Part shown: one piece after another, positions 7,986-16,379 of the stretch | Numbering within the stretch: position 1 is the first letter of the stretch | How the letters are laid out: each line of letters begins with the position of its first letter | NCBI GenBank assembly: GCA_934438135.1 | Contig: CAKSBP010000009.1 | Location: forward strand, 1-64,000 | Reading direction: 5' to 3' | Length of the DNA stretch: 64,000 nt | Origin: an uncultured Clostridium sp. | GTDB lineage: Bacteria; Bacillota; Clostridia; Lachnospirales; Lachnospiraceae | Position numbers and translations under genes: made by a program | The notes under the pieces: generated by a model | The model's database searches: none | The model's input: the letters and a program-made list of their open reading frames with translations, nothing else | What the model was told of the DNA's origin: nothing

Positions 7986-9875
7986 ATGAAAGAACAAAAA
8001 CAGGAATTTAAGCCGTTTATTCCTGCAGATAAAACGATACCTGAATTGACACTTACGTCTATCATTATCGGTGTTTTATTAGCAGTTATTTTTGGTGCGG
8101 CAAATGCGTATTTAGGGTTACGTGTAGGTATGACTGTATCTGCTTCCATTCCAGCAGCGGTTATTTCTATGGGCGTAATACGTGTGTTGCTGAAAAGAGA
8201 TTCTATCCTTGAAAATAATATGGTACAAACCATTGGTTCTGCCGGAGAATCCGTTGCAGCCGGTGCGATTTTTACAATACCAACTCTTTTCTTATGGGCA
8301 AAAGAATATGGCAAAAGTGCTCCATCTCTGATTGAGATTACATTAATTGCTGTAATCGGTGGTACATTAGGTATTTTGTTCATGGTTCCATTAAGAAAAG
8401 CATTAATTGTAAAAGAACATGGTGTGCTTCCTTATCCAGAAGGGACAGCTTGTTCTGAAGTTCTTCTTGCCGGAGAAGAAGGTGGAGCGAAAGCATCTAC
8501 TGTATTTTACGGACTTGGAATTGCCAGCTTATATAAATTCATCACAGATGGAGTAAAATTATTCCCAAGTGAAATAGATTTTTCATTTAAGAAATTTAAG
8601 GGTGCAGGTTTTGGTGCGGATGTACTTCCGGCATTAATTGGTGTTGGGTATATCTGTGGTGCTAAAATTTCTGCTTATATGTTCTCTGGTGGTGTGCTTG
8701 GATGGCTGGTGTTAATGCCATTAATTGCTGCATTTGGTGGAGATACAATTTTATTTCCAGGAACAAAGGCAATTTCAACCATGGATACATGGGCTATCTG
8801 GAGCAACTACATTAAATATATTGGAGCAGGTGCCGTTGCAGCTGGGGGTATTATCAGCTTAATTAAATCTCTTCCATTGATTGTGCAGACATTTGCAAAA
8901 TCAATTAAAGATTACAAAAATAAAGATTTTGGTGATAGTTCTGTTCGTACAGATGCAGATATCCCAATGAAATATATCGGAATCGCAGTTCTGGCAATTG
9001 CGGTTATTATGTGGCTTCTGCCGGTTATCCCAGTAAACTTCTTTGGTGCAGTAATTATTATTGTATTTGGTTTCTTCTTTGCATCCGTATCAGCACGTCT
9101 GGTAGGTTTAGTTGGAAGTAGCAATAATCCAGTTTCTGGTATGACAATTGCAACTTTATTAATTTCTTCATTAATTTTAAAATCAACTGGTAATACTGGT
9201 TATGCAGGAATGGTTTCTGCAATTGCAATTGGTTCTGTTATCTGTATTGTCGCAGCAATTTCTGGTGATACATCACAGGATTTAAAAACAGGTTATATTT
9301 TAGGTGCTACACCTAAGAAACAGCAGATTGGTGAAATTATTGGTGTTATTGCAGCATCTATTACAATTGGTGGTGTGCTTTATCTGCTAAATACAGCATG
9401 GGGGTATGGTTCTACAGAACTTCCAGCTCCACAGGCTACATTAATGAAAATGATTGTTGAAGGTGTTATGAATGCAAACCTTCCTTGGAACTTGGTAATT
9501 TCAGGTGCTTTCTTAGCTGTTGTAGTTGAAATTATTGGTATTCCGGTACTTCCGTTTGCAGTAGGTTTATACCTTCCAGTACACTTAAGTGCAGGTATCA
9601 TGGTTGGCGGTCTTGTAAGACTTGTAATTGAAAAGAAGAAACAGGACGTAGAAGGCGGAATTCTTTTCTCTTCTGGTCTAATTGCCGGAGAAGGTCTTGT
9701 TGGTATTCTTCTTGCTGTACTTGCAATTATCCCAGTTGGCTCTAAGAGTGTTGCGGATGTGATTAATATTTCTGCTTCCTTCTCACTTGGAACAATTGGA
9801 GCGGCTATATTCTTTGCAGGTCTGGTAGCACTGTTATATTATTTCTCGCTGAATCGAAAGAAGGATAATAAATAG
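7986..9875 (+). CDS. OPT-family oligopeptide transporter
   Basis: This 629-residue polytopic membrane protein belongs to the OPT family (proton-coupled oligopeptide or metal-chelate uptake). Roughly 14-16 hydrophobic helices are visible. The family signature ANAYLGLRVGMTVSASIPAAV lies near residues 38-58. The PYPEGTACSEVL block and the late ISGDTSQDLKTGYILGATP segment are also typical. A CGGAGG site precedes the ATG. Its stop codon TAG shares one base with the GTG start of the next gene, so the two are translationally coupled. The natural substrate is not evident. Confidence 0.93.
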   Translation: MKEQKQEFKPFIPADKTIPELTLTSIIIGVLLAVIFGAANAYLGLRVGMTVSASIPAAVISMGVIRVLLKRDSILENNMVQTIGSAGESVAAGAIFTIPTLFLWAKEYGKSAPSLIEITLIAVIGGTLGILFMVPLRKALIVKEHGVLPYPEGTACSEVLLAGEEGGAKASTVFYGLGIASLYKFITDGVKLFPSEIDFSFKKFKGAGFGADVLPALIGVGYICGAKISAYMFSGGVLGWLVLMPLIAAFGGDTILFPGTKAISTMDTWAIWSNYIKYIGAGAVAAGGIISLIKSLPLIVQTFAKSIKDYKNKDFGDSSVRTDADIPMKYIGIAVLAIAVIMWLLPVIPVNFFGAVIIIVFGFFFASVSARLVGLVGSSNNPVSGMTIATLLISSLILKSTGNTGYAGMVSAIAIGSVICIVAAISGDTSQDLKTGYILGATPKKQQIGEIIGVIAASITIGGVLYLLNTAWGYGSTELPAPQATLMKMIVEGVMNANLPWNLVISGAFLAVVVEIIGIPVLPFAVGLYLPVHLSAGIMVGGLVRLVIEKKKQDVEGGILFSSGLIAGEGLVGILLAVLAIIPVGSKSVADVINISASFSLGTIGAAIFFAGLVALLYYFSLNRKKDNK

Positions 9876-10225
9876 TGAAGTTAAAAAAAGAAAAACGGAA
9901 CAATTTTCTGGACTATATTCCGGTCAGAGTAGAAACCCAGAAATTTCATGAAAATGAAGAAGGATATGTTGTGATGCATGTGGAGCGAAAGAGTTTATAC
10001 GATAAAATCGCTCAAATACTTCGCAAACGAACACCGAAATGTTCTTACTATACACTGGATTCTCAAGGCAGTTTTGTCTGGAACGCCATTGACGGTGAAA
10101 AGAATATTTATGAAATTGGGAAAGAACTAAAGGATAAGTTTGGAGAAGAAGCAGAGCCTTTATATCCAAGGCTTGCTCAGTTCGTTCGGATTCTTGATAT
10201 GAACCGTTTTATCACATTGAAATGA
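9875..10225 (+). CDS. PqqD-like peptide-chaperone family protein
   Basis: This 116-residue protein resembles the PqqD/RiPP-recognition-element fold. Strands carrying 'TLDSQGSFVWNAIDGEKNIYEI' precede a helix and an 'LYPRLAQFVRILDMNRFI' C-terminus. PqqD-type proteins bind peptides and hand them to modifying enzymes or transporters. Residues 1-60 form an extra basic N-terminal region. It starts at GTG 9875, overlapping the OPT stop codon by one base. No radical SAM enzyme or precursor peptide is visible nearby, so a role in handling a peptide for the transporter is only inference. Confidence 0.75.
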   Translation: MKLKKEKRNNFLDYIPVRVETQKFHENEEGYVVMHVERKSLYDKIAQILRKRTPKCSYYTLDSQGSFVWNAIDGEKNIYEIGKELKDKFGEEAEPLYPRLAQFVRILDMNRFITLK

Positions 10226-10243
10226 AATAAGTAGGAAAATAGT

Positions 10244-10292
10244 GGCTGCTATGAAGCTGATGATAAATTGTCAGGTTTGTGGCAGCCCTTTT
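10244..10292 (+). terminator. Terminator after OPT-PqqD pair
   Basis: GGCTGC (10244-10249) pairs with GCAGCC (10282-10287), with inner CTGA/TCAG pairing, and is followed by TTTT. The loop is long but the arrangement fits an intrinsic terminator. Confidence 0.5.
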
Positions 10293-10420
10293 CTTTGAAA
10301 AATAGGCGCTTCGGCAAAAAGAAGCAGAAGATAGAAAGGCCTTGCTAGGAATTCTAGTGTCAACAATTTTATGTATTATTATTTTTCCAGAAATTATCAA
10401 AAAAAACTTCACATTTATTA

Positions 10421-10449
10421 TTGACAGATCCCTTTTCATCGATTATACT
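10421..10449 (+). promoter_or_regulatory. Strong sigma-A promoter for ylxM-ffh
   Basis: Consensus -35 TTGACA (10421-10426), an exact 17-base spacer and -10 TATACT (10444-10449), about 40 bases before ylxM. Confidence 0.8.
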
Positions 10450-10490
10450 CTTATGCGTAAAGAAAATTACTTTACAGGTGGTGCTTCGAG

Positions 10491-10841
10491 ATGGAAATGG
10501 ACAATATAGTCGAATTGTCAATGCTCTATGATTTTTATGGAGCCTTGCTGAAAGAACATAAACGAAGTATTTTTGAAGATTACATTTTGAATGACTATTC
10601 CTTAAGCGAGATTGCTGAGGATAGGGGAATGACCAGGCAGGGCGTCTATGATACGATAAAGAGAAGCAGTAAAGAGCTTAGAGAATACGAGAAAAAACTC
10701 TCATTAATTGATAAATTTCAAAAGACAAAGAAAATGGTGAATCAGATTCAGAAAATCGCTGCAGAGATTGCGGAGACTGGAAGGATGGAAGACATTAGTA
10801 AGGTTAAGGAGTTATCAACTAAGATTTTGGATGAATTATAG
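10491..10841 (+). CDS. ylxM: YlxM family, SRP-operon HTH protein
   Basis: This 116-residue protein contains a sigma-70 region-4-like helix-turn-helix: 'YSLSEIAEDRGMTRQGVYDTI' at about residues 35-55. YlxM proteins are encoded beside ffh and are reported to influence signal recognition particle activity; a DNA-binding role is possible from the fold. The C-terminal half is a charged helix. The stop codon lies just before ffh, so the two are cotranscribed from the strong promoter upstream. Confidence 0.93.
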   Translation: MEMDNIVELSMLYDFYGALLKEHKRSIFEDYILNDYSLSEIAEDRGMTRQGVYDTIKRSSKELREYEKKLSLIDKFQKTKKMVNQIQKIAAEIAETGRMEDISKVKELSTKILDEL

Positions 10842-10855
10842 AAGGGATGGTTTCA

Positions 10856-12196
10856 TTGGCATTTAACAGCTTATCAGAAAAACTGCAGAATGTTTTCAAA
10901 AACCTCAAAGGAAAAGGACGTTTAACCGAGTCTGATGTGAAATCAGCTTTACGAGAAGTTAAAATGGCACTCTTAGAGGCAGATGTTAACTTCAAGGTTG
11001 TTAAAAATTTTATAAAAACGGTACAAGATCGTGCTATTGGCCAGGATGTCATGAACAGCCTTACGCCGGCACAGATGGTAATTAAGATTGTAAATGAAGA
11101 GCTGGTTTCCCTGATGGGTGATGAGACAAAAGAAATTACACTGAAATCCGGTGATATTACCATCATTATGATGTGTGGTCTTCAGGGTGCAGGTAAAACA
11201 ACAACTACTGCAAAGCTTGCAGGAAAGTTTAAGCAGAAAGGTAAGAAGCCATTACTGGTTGCCTGCGATGTTTATCGTCCCGCAGCAGTGAAACAGTTAC
11301 AGGTAAATGGAGAAAAACAGGGCGTGGAAGTCTTCTCAATGGGAGAAAACCAGAAACCTGTGAATATTGCAAAAGCAGCACTAGAGCATGCTCATAAAAA
11401 TGGAAATAATGTTGTAATTCTCGATACAGCCGGACGTCTTCATATTGATGAAGGCATGATGGAAGAGTTAATTGATATTAAAGAAAATATTTCCGTAGAT
11501 CATACAGTTTTGGTAGTTGATGCGATGACTGGACAGGATGCTGTCAATGTGGCAGAAACATTTAATAATAAAATTGGTATTACAGGCGTAATTCTGACGA
11601 AGCTGGATGGCGATACCCGTGGTGGTGCCGCACTTTCTATCCGTGCTGTAACAGGAAAGCCTATCTTATATATTGGTATGGGAGAAAAACTTTCTGATCT
11701 GGAGCAGTTTTATCCAGACAGAATGGCATCTAGAATTCTAGGAATGGGTGATATTTTAACCCTGATAGATAAGGCTCAGGCGGAGATTGATGAAGAGAAA
11801 GCCAAAGAACTGGAACAAAAAATTAAGAAAGCAGAATTTGATTTCAATGACTTTCTAGATGCTATGTCCCAGGTAAAGAAAATGGGCGGTCTAAATAGTC
11901 TGCTAGGAATGCTTCCAAACATGGGGCTTCCGTCAGATTTGGAAGTAGATGATGATGCTTTCAAAGGCGTAGAAGCCATTATTTATTCCATGACAAAGGC
12001 AGAGCGTGAGAATCCGGATTTAATTAATATTTCCAGAAAGAAACGTATTGCAAAAGGTGCTGGAGTCGACATTGCAGAAGTAAATAAGTTGGTAAAACAG
12101 CAGGAACAGATGCGTAAGATGATGAAGCAGATGGGTGGAATGATGGGCGGTAAAGGCAAACGAGGAAAATTCAAGATGCCTTTCGGCTTCAAATAA
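10856..12196 (+). CDS. ffh: Signal recognition particle GTPase Ffh
   Basis: Ffh (SRP54) binds signal peptides and 4.5S/6S RNA and targets ribosomes to the membrane through FtsY. N-domain helices are followed by the G domain with P-loop GLQGAGKTTT, DTAGR and TKLDG motifs. A Met-rich M domain ends with repeated MMKQMGG/MMGG segments and a basic tail. I prefer the TTG at 10856 (MAFNSLSEKLQ, 446 residues): it lies 9 bases after GAAGGG and matches the family N-terminus. The upstream ATG at 10847 touches the ribosome site. Confidence 0.96.
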   Translation: MAFNSLSEKLQNVFKNLKGKGRLTESDVKSALREVKMALLEADVNFKVVKNFIKTVQDRAIGQDVMNSLTPAQMVIKIVNEELVSLMGDETKEITLKSGDITIIMMCGLQGAGKTTTTAKLAGKFKQKGKKPLLVACDVYRPAAVKQLQVNGEKQGVEVFSMGENQKPVNIAKAALEHAHKNGNNVVILDTAGRLHIDEGMMEELIDIKENISVDHTVLVVDAMTGQDAVNVAETFNNKIGITGVILTKLDGDTRGGAALSIRAVTGKPILYIGMGEKLSDLEQFYPDRMASRILGMGDILTLIDKAQAEIDEEKAKELEQKIKKAEFDFNDFLDAMSQVKKMGGLNSLLGMLPNMGLPSDLEVDDDAFKGVEAIIYSMTKAERENPDLINISRKKRIAKGAGVDIAEVNKLVKQQEQMRKMMKQMGGMMGGKGKRGKFKMPFGFK

Positions 12197-12278
12197 GTTT
12201 TGTTTATAAGTACATGCAGATTCGTGCTGCTTGTAATTTATAATAGATATATAATATTTTACAGGAGGTGAAACACAA

Positions 12279-12521
12279 ATGGCAGTTAAAATCAGATTAA
12301 AAAGAATGGGACAGAAAAAAGCTCCTTTCTATAGAGTAGTTGTTGCTGATGAAAGAGCACCTAGAGATGGTAAATTCATCGAAGAGATCGGAACTTACGA
12401 TCCAAATCAGGAGCCAAGTGCATTCAGCGTTAACGAAGAAGCAGCTAAAAAATGGTTATCTAATGGTGCTCAGCCAACTGACACAGTAGGAAAATTATTC
12501 AAAAAAGCTGGTCTTATGTAA
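12279..12521 (+). CDS. rpsP: 30S ribosomal protein S16
   Basis: The 80-residue bS16 protein assembles early into the 30S subunit. It begins with the invariant 'MAVKIRLKRMG' and contains RVVVADERAPRDGKFIEEIG. Length is normal for Firmicutes. A canonical AGGAGGTG ribosome site precedes it. It is the first ribosomal gene after ffh, followed by khpA, rimM, trmD and rplS in the classical order. Confidence 0.98.
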   Translation: MAVKIRLKRMGQKKAPFYRVVVADERAPRDGKFIEEIGTYDPNQEPSAFSVNEEAAKKWLSNGAQPTDTVGKLFKKAGLM

Positions 12522-12672
12522 TAAATGCTTTTCGTTCTTAGATACGGCATATTCTCACATGAATTTGTCGATATCTAAGAATATTGGTATATTTGTCCTG
12601 TTAAGGGCTTGTTTTTATAGGAAGGAAGCGGATAAATTCTGCTTTATTTTTATATGTGCGGAGGCGAAGTAT

Positions 12673-12903
12673 ATGAAGGAATTAGTGAAAATTATAGCTG
12701 AGGCTTTAGTTGAAAAACCGGAAGAAGTCTCTGTTACAGAATCAGAAGATGAGAACGGGGTTCTGATCGAGTTAAAGGTTGCTGGTGAAGACATGGGAAA
12801 AGTCATTGGAAAACAAGGGCGTATTGCGAAAGCAATCCGTACTGTAGTAAAAGCGGCGGCTTCCAAAGAGGAAAAGAAGGTAACTGTAGAAATTGTACAG
12901 TAA
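12673..12903 (+). CDS. khpA: KH-domain RNA-binding protein KhpA
   Basis: KhpA (YlqC) is a small KH-domain protein that binds RNA, often with KhpB, and affects division and translation in Gram-positive bacteria. The ATG at 12673 follows GGAGG and gives 76 residues, the normal family size; a longer reading from 12559 has no ribosome site. The GKxG loop reads GKVIGKQGRIAKAIR, the signature RNA-grip motif. It sits between rpsP and rimM as in most Firmicutes. Confidence 0.95.
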   Translation: MKELVKIIAEALVEKPEEVSVTESEDENGVLIELKVAGEDMGKVIGKQGRIAKAIRTVVKAAASKEEKKVTVEIVQ

Positions 12904-12912
12904 GTAGTGATT

Positions 12913-12941
12913 GGGGGATGTTAGTGGACATTCCCTTTTTT
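12913..12941 (+). terminator. Internal terminator/attenuator between khpA and rimM
   Basis: GGGGATG pairs with CATTCCC with one G-U pair, followed by six Ts. It lies inside an otherwise continuous operon, so it may only reduce downstream expression. Confidence 0.55.
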
Positions 12942-12969
12942 AGTGTACAGAATATTTTAGGAGGCGAAG

Positions 12970-13482
12970 ATGGAAGAGTTTTTTAGGGTTGGTGTAATTG
13001 CTAACACACACGGAATACGCGGAGAAGTAAAAGTTTATCCGACAACAGATGATGTGAACAGATTTACTTATTTAAAAGATGTAATTTTGGATACGGGAAA
13101 AGAGAAAATTGATTTAGAAGTACAGAATGTACGATTTTTTAAGAATATGGCAATTCTGAAATTTAAAGGAATTGATAATATAAATGATATTGAAAAATAC
13201 AAAGGCAAAGATTTATATGTTACCAGAGAGAATGCGCTTCCTTTGGAAGCGGATGAGTATTATCTGGCAGACATTATGGGGGCCGCTGTATTTACTGACG
13301 ATGGCAAAGAATTTGGAATATTGAAGGACATTATGTTTACTGGCGCCAATGATGTGTATGTTATAGAAACGCTGGAAAAAAAGGAAGTATTACTGCCTGT
13401 AACCAAAGAATGTGTTTTGGACGTAGATACCGAAAACAAAAAAGTAGTCGTGCATATTCTTCCAGGTTTGTTAGACCTATAA
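12970..13482 (+). CDS. rimM: 16S rRNA processing protein RimM
   Basis: RimM binds S19 and helps mature the 30S head. The 170-residue protein has the N-terminal beta-barrel start FRVGVIANTHGIRGEVKVYP and a C-terminal PRC barrel (YLADIMGAAV through VLLPVTKECVLDVD). TAGGAGG precedes the ATG. It is followed after 25 bases by trmD. Confidence 0.97.
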   Translation: MEEFFRVGVIANTHGIRGEVKVYPTTDDVNRFTYLKDVILDTGKEKIDLEVQNVRFFKNMAILKFKGIDNINDIEKYKGKDLYVTRENALPLEADEYYLADIMGAAVFTDDGKEFGILKDIMFTGANDVYVIETLEKKEVLLPVTKECVLDVDTENKKVVVHILPGLLDL

Positions 13483-13507
13483 AAAAATAAAGGAAAGTTG
13501 GGAAGAG

Positions 13508-14230
13508 ATGAATTTCTATGTATTGACACTATTTCCTGAAATGATTGAGGATGGCATGAAGGTCAGTGTTATCGGACGTGCCTTGGAAAAGAAACTGATT
13601 AGCCTTACAACAATTAATATCAGGGATTTTGCAGGAAATAAGCATGGTAAAGTAGATGATTATCCATATGGCGGTGGTGCTGGAATGGTAATGCAGCCAG
13701 GGCCGGTTTATGACGCTTACTTACATGCGGTTTCTCTGATTAAAGAGCGAAAAGGTCTTGGTGACAGCCAGGAACTTATAGAAAAGCCAAGAGTAATTTA
13801 CTTGACTCCACAGGGACGGGTATTTAAGCAGAGAATTGCAGAAGAGTTTTCAAACGAGGAAGACGTAATTCTTTTATGTGGACATTATGAGGGAATTGAT
13901 GAACGCGTTCTGGAAATGATTGTAACAGATAATCTTTCCATTGGGGATTATGTTTTGACTGGTGGAGAACTTCCAGCCATGGTTATTATGGATTCTATTG
14001 GAAGATTGGTTCCAGGGGTGTTGAATAATGAAATTTCTGCGGAGACCGAATCTTTTTCGGATAATCTTTTAGAGTATCCGCAGTATACAAGACCGGTAGA
14101 ATTTATGGATAAAGCTGTTCCAGAAATTCTGCTTTCCGGGCATCATGGAAAAATCAATGAATGGCGTAGAGAACAGTCCATTAAGCGGACTATGGTAAGA
14201 CGTCCAGATTTGTTAAATAAGAATAATTAG
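13508..14230 (+). CDS. trmD: tRNA (guanine-N1)-methyltransferase TrmD
   Basis: TrmD methylates G37 of tRNAs using S-adenosylmethionine, preventing +1 frameshifting. The 240-residue protein has the start MNFYVLTLFPEM and the YGGGAGMVMQPGPV substrate loop. Its trefoil-knot SAM site is seen in LLCGHYEGIDERV and SIGDYVLTGGELPAM. It is full length and in the conserved rimM-trmD-rplS order. Confidence 0.98.
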   Translation: MNFYVLTLFPEMIEDGMKVSVIGRALEKKLISLTTINIRDFAGNKHGKVDDYPYGGGAGMVMQPGPVYDAYLHAVSLIKERKGLGDSQELIEKPRVIYLTPQGRVFKQRIAEEFSNEEDVILLCGHYEGIDERVLEMIVTDNLSIGDYVLTGGELPAMVIMDSIGRLVPGVLNNEISAETESFSDNLLEYPQYTRPVEFMDKAVPEILLSGHHGKINEWRREQSIKRTMVRRPDLLNKNN

Positions 14231-14251
14231 TCTTTTTGTTAAAAAAAGGAC

Positions 14252-14280
14252 TTGCAATACGATACGAAATGTGTTAGAGT
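14252..14280 (+). promoter_or_regulatory. Internal promoter before rplS
   Basis: TTGCAA (14252-14257), 17-base spacer, TAGAGT (14275-14280). It would give rplS its own transcript with a leader of about 97 bases. Confidence 0.45.
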
Positions 14281-14302
14281 TAAAATGTTGTGAGATTAGA
14301 TG

Positions 14303-14339
14303 GTCCTCTGTTACGAGTGTTCCACACAGAAGATGGGAC
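14303..14339 (+). promoter_or_regulatory. Candidate L19 leader hairpin
   Basis: GTCC and TCTGT pair with ACAGA and GGGAC around a 12-base apical region, with an internal loop on the 3' side. The position, between trmD and rplS, matches the ribosomal-protein leader described for L19 in Firmicutes. I could not verify the consensus. Confidence 0.4.
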
Positions 14340-14383
14340 ATGTTAAGTATTAAGAACATCAAAATTATGAAGGAGGAACTAAA

Positions 14384-14731
14384 ATGAACGAAATCATTAA
14401 AGGACTTGAAGCAGCTCAGTTAAAATCTGAAATTGCTGAATTCAGAGTTGGAGATACTGTTAAAGTATATGCAAAAGTAAAAGAAGGTAACCGTGAAAGA
14501 ACTCAGGTTTTTGAAGGTACAGTATTAAAGAGACAGAACGGTGGTTCAAGAGAAACATTTACAGTTAGAAAATTCTCTAACGGTGTTGGTGTTGAAAAAA
14601 CTTGGCCAGTACATTCTCCAATTGTTGAGAAAATTGAAGTTGTTAGATGTGGTAAAGTAAGAAGAGCTAAATTATTCTACTTACGTGACCGTGTTGGTAA
14701 AGCTGCTAAGGTAAAAGAATTAGTAAAATAG
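14384..14731 (+). CDS. rplS: 50S ribosomal protein L19
   Basis: The 115-residue bL19 lies at the 30S-50S interface. Characteristic segments are FRVGDTVKVYAKVKEGNRER, 'FEGTVLKRQNGGSRETFTVR' and the C-terminal RAKLFYLRDRVGKAAKVKE. The ribosome site AAGGAGG is strong. It ends the rpsP-trmD block and is followed by a clear terminator. Confidence 0.98.
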   Translation: MNEIIKGLEAAQLKSEIAEFRVGDTVKVYAKVKEGNRERTQVFEGTVLKRQNGGSRETFTVRKFSNGVGVEKTWPVHSPIVEKIEVVRCGKVRRAKLFYLRDRVGKAAKVKELVK

Positions 14732-14768
14732 GACGTTCGTTATAGAGACTGATTCTATAATAAATATA

Positions 14769-14805
14769 AATTCCCACGATTGGATTCCATGCGTGGGAAT
14801 TTTTT
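14769..14805 (+). terminator. Terminator after rplS
   Basis: TTCCCACG (14771-14778) pairs with CGTGGGAA (14792-14799), followed by a T run. Confidence 0.9.
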
Positions 14806-14867
14806 GTATGATAAGACACTTCTTTTTGGCGTAAAAACTGTTTTTACTTTTTAACGAGAAGAAAGTG

Positions 14868-14876
14868 TGATATAAT
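14868..14876 (+). promoter_or_regulatory. Extended -10 promoter for lepB
   Basis: TGA directly followed by TATAAT (14871-14876). A recognisable -35 box is weak (TTTTTA at 14848). It is 50 bases upstream of the lepB start. Confidence 0.5.
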
Positions 14877-14926
14877 AGGTGCAGTCACCTGCCCGGTGAA
14901 AATCGATAAATGAAGGAGAATGCTTC

Positions 14927-15517
14927 GTGGGTTTTTATTACGAATTTGAACAAAAAGAAGAGGCAAAGAAGAGATTCAAGCAGGAAGCGCTTATCTGGGG
15001 TGGTATTGTACTAGGAGCTATTTTGGCGGCATGGCTGGTACTAACATTTGGACTTGTGAAAACGACCATGTTTGGTAACTCTATGCATCCTACGCTGAAG
15101 GATGGAAATGCGGTTATCGTAAATCGAATGTCCTATCTAGTGAAAAAACCAAAACGAAATGACATAATTGTTTTCAAGCAGAGTGGTAATGAACATAGTC
15201 TGTATAATATAAAAAGAGTAATCGGGCTGCCAGGAGAAACTATTCAGATAAAAGACGGGTATGTTTATATCGATGGAGAGAAACTGGACGAGAAGTTTAA
15301 TTTTGAAGTAATGTCAAATGGAGGTCTTGCAGAAGACGGACTAAAGCTGGATAAAAATGAATTTTTTGTTCTGGGGGATAATCGGAATCAGAGTGAAGAC
15401 AGCCGTTATGCGAACATTGGAGTTGTGCTAAAAAGTGAAATCGTTGGAAGAGCCTGGCTGCGTACCAATCCGTTTACTTTTATCAGTAAAATAAATGAGA
15501 TAGACAAAGGAGAATAA
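14927..15517 (+). CDS. lepB: Signal peptidase I
   Basis: This type I signal peptidase (196 residues) removes signal peptides outside the membrane. One N-terminal transmembrane helix (about 24-44) is followed by the catalytic serine in GNSMHPT and the lysine in NIKRVIGLPGE. The C-terminal GDNRNQSEDSR box is present. The start is GTG 14927, 7 bases after GAAGGAGA. It is cotranscribed with rbgA and a second signal peptidase, an arrangement that repeats in this group. Confidence 0.95.
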   Translation: MGFYYEFEQKEEAKKRFKQEALIWGGIVLGAILAAWLVLTFGLVKTTMFGNSMHPTLKDGNAVIVNRMSYLVKKPKRNDIIVFKQSGNEHSLYNIKRVIGLPGETIQIKDGYVYIDGEKLDEKFNFEVMSNGGLAEDGLKLDKNEFFVLGDNRNQSEDSRYANIGVVLKSEIVGRAWLRTNPFTFISKINEIDKGE

Positions 15518-15518
15518 C

Positions 15519-16361
15519 ATGAATTTTCAGTGGTATCCTGGCCATATGACGAAGGCCAGAAGACAGATGCAGGAAGATATTAAGCTGATTGATGTGGTAA
15601 TTGAATTAGTAGATGCACGTATTCCTTTCAGTAGCAAAAACCCGGATATTGATGAAATTGCTAAGAATAAATCCAGAATTATTTTATTAAATAAATATGA
15701 TCTGGCAGATGAAACAAAGACAACAAAATGGAAACAGTGGTATGAAGAAAAAGGCTTTTTCGTTACATGCATCAATTCTAAATCGGGAAAAGGCGTGAAA
15801 GATGTACACAACGTTATCCAGAAAGCATGCAAGGAAAAAATCGAGCGAGATCGTAAAAGAGGTATCATTAACCGTCCGGTACGTGCTATGATTGTTGGAA
15901 TTCCAAATGTAGGAAAATCTACTTTTATCAACAGCTTTGCTGGAAAAGCATGTGCAAAGACAGGAAACCGTCCTGGTGTTACAAAAGGAAAGCAATGGAT
16001 TCGCTTGAATAAAAGTGTGGAGCTATTAGATACTCCAGGTATTTTATGGCCAAAATTTGAAGATCAGGCAGTTGGTTTACGACTTGCTTTTATTGGTTCT
16101 ATCCGTGACGAAATTTTAAACGTTTCTGAACTTGGCCTGGAGTTGATTACATTCTTAAAAGAACATTATGCAGGGCTTTTAGAAAAACGTTATGGCGTTG
16201 ATGAAACAAAGGATAGTCCTGCTGTATTAGGCGAAATAGCAGAGAAGAGATCGTGCCGTTTAAAGGGCGATGAACTTGATTATAATAAAGCGGCTGCACT
16301 TGTATTAGATGAGTTTCGAAATGGAAAATTAGGACGAATTACCTTAGAACTTCCAGAGTAG
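15519..16361 (+). CDS. rbgA: Ribosome biogenesis GTPase RbgA (YlqF)
   Basis: RbgA is a circularly permuted GTPase needed for late 50S assembly. Its permutation is visible: NKYDL (G4) comes before the P-loop GIPNVGKST (G1), then the G3 DTPG in LLDTPGILWPKF. The N-terminus NFQWYPGHMTKARR is diagnostic. The 280-residue length is normal. It begins two bases after the upstream lepB stop. Confidence 0.97.
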   Translation: MNFQWYPGHMTKARRQMQEDIKLIDVVIELVDARIPFSSKNPDIDEIAKNKSRIILLNKYDLADETKTTKWKQWYEEKGFFVTCINSKSGKGVKDVHNVIQKACKEKIERDRKRGIINRPVRAMIVGIPNVGKSTFINSFAGKACAKTGNRPGVTKGKQWIRLNKSVELLDTPGILWPKFEDQAVGLRLAFIGSIRDEILNVSELGLELITFLKEHYAGLLEKRYGVDETKDSPAVLGEIAEKRSCRLKGDELDYNKAAALVLDEFRNGKLGRITLELPE

Positions 16362-16379
16362 AGGATTCGAGGTGGTCAA

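Noticed and set aside
12559..12672. Long N-terminal extension of khpA (39 extra codons)
   Set aside because: It is hydrophobic, has no ribosome site, and the GGAGG at 12659 and family length fit ATG 12673.
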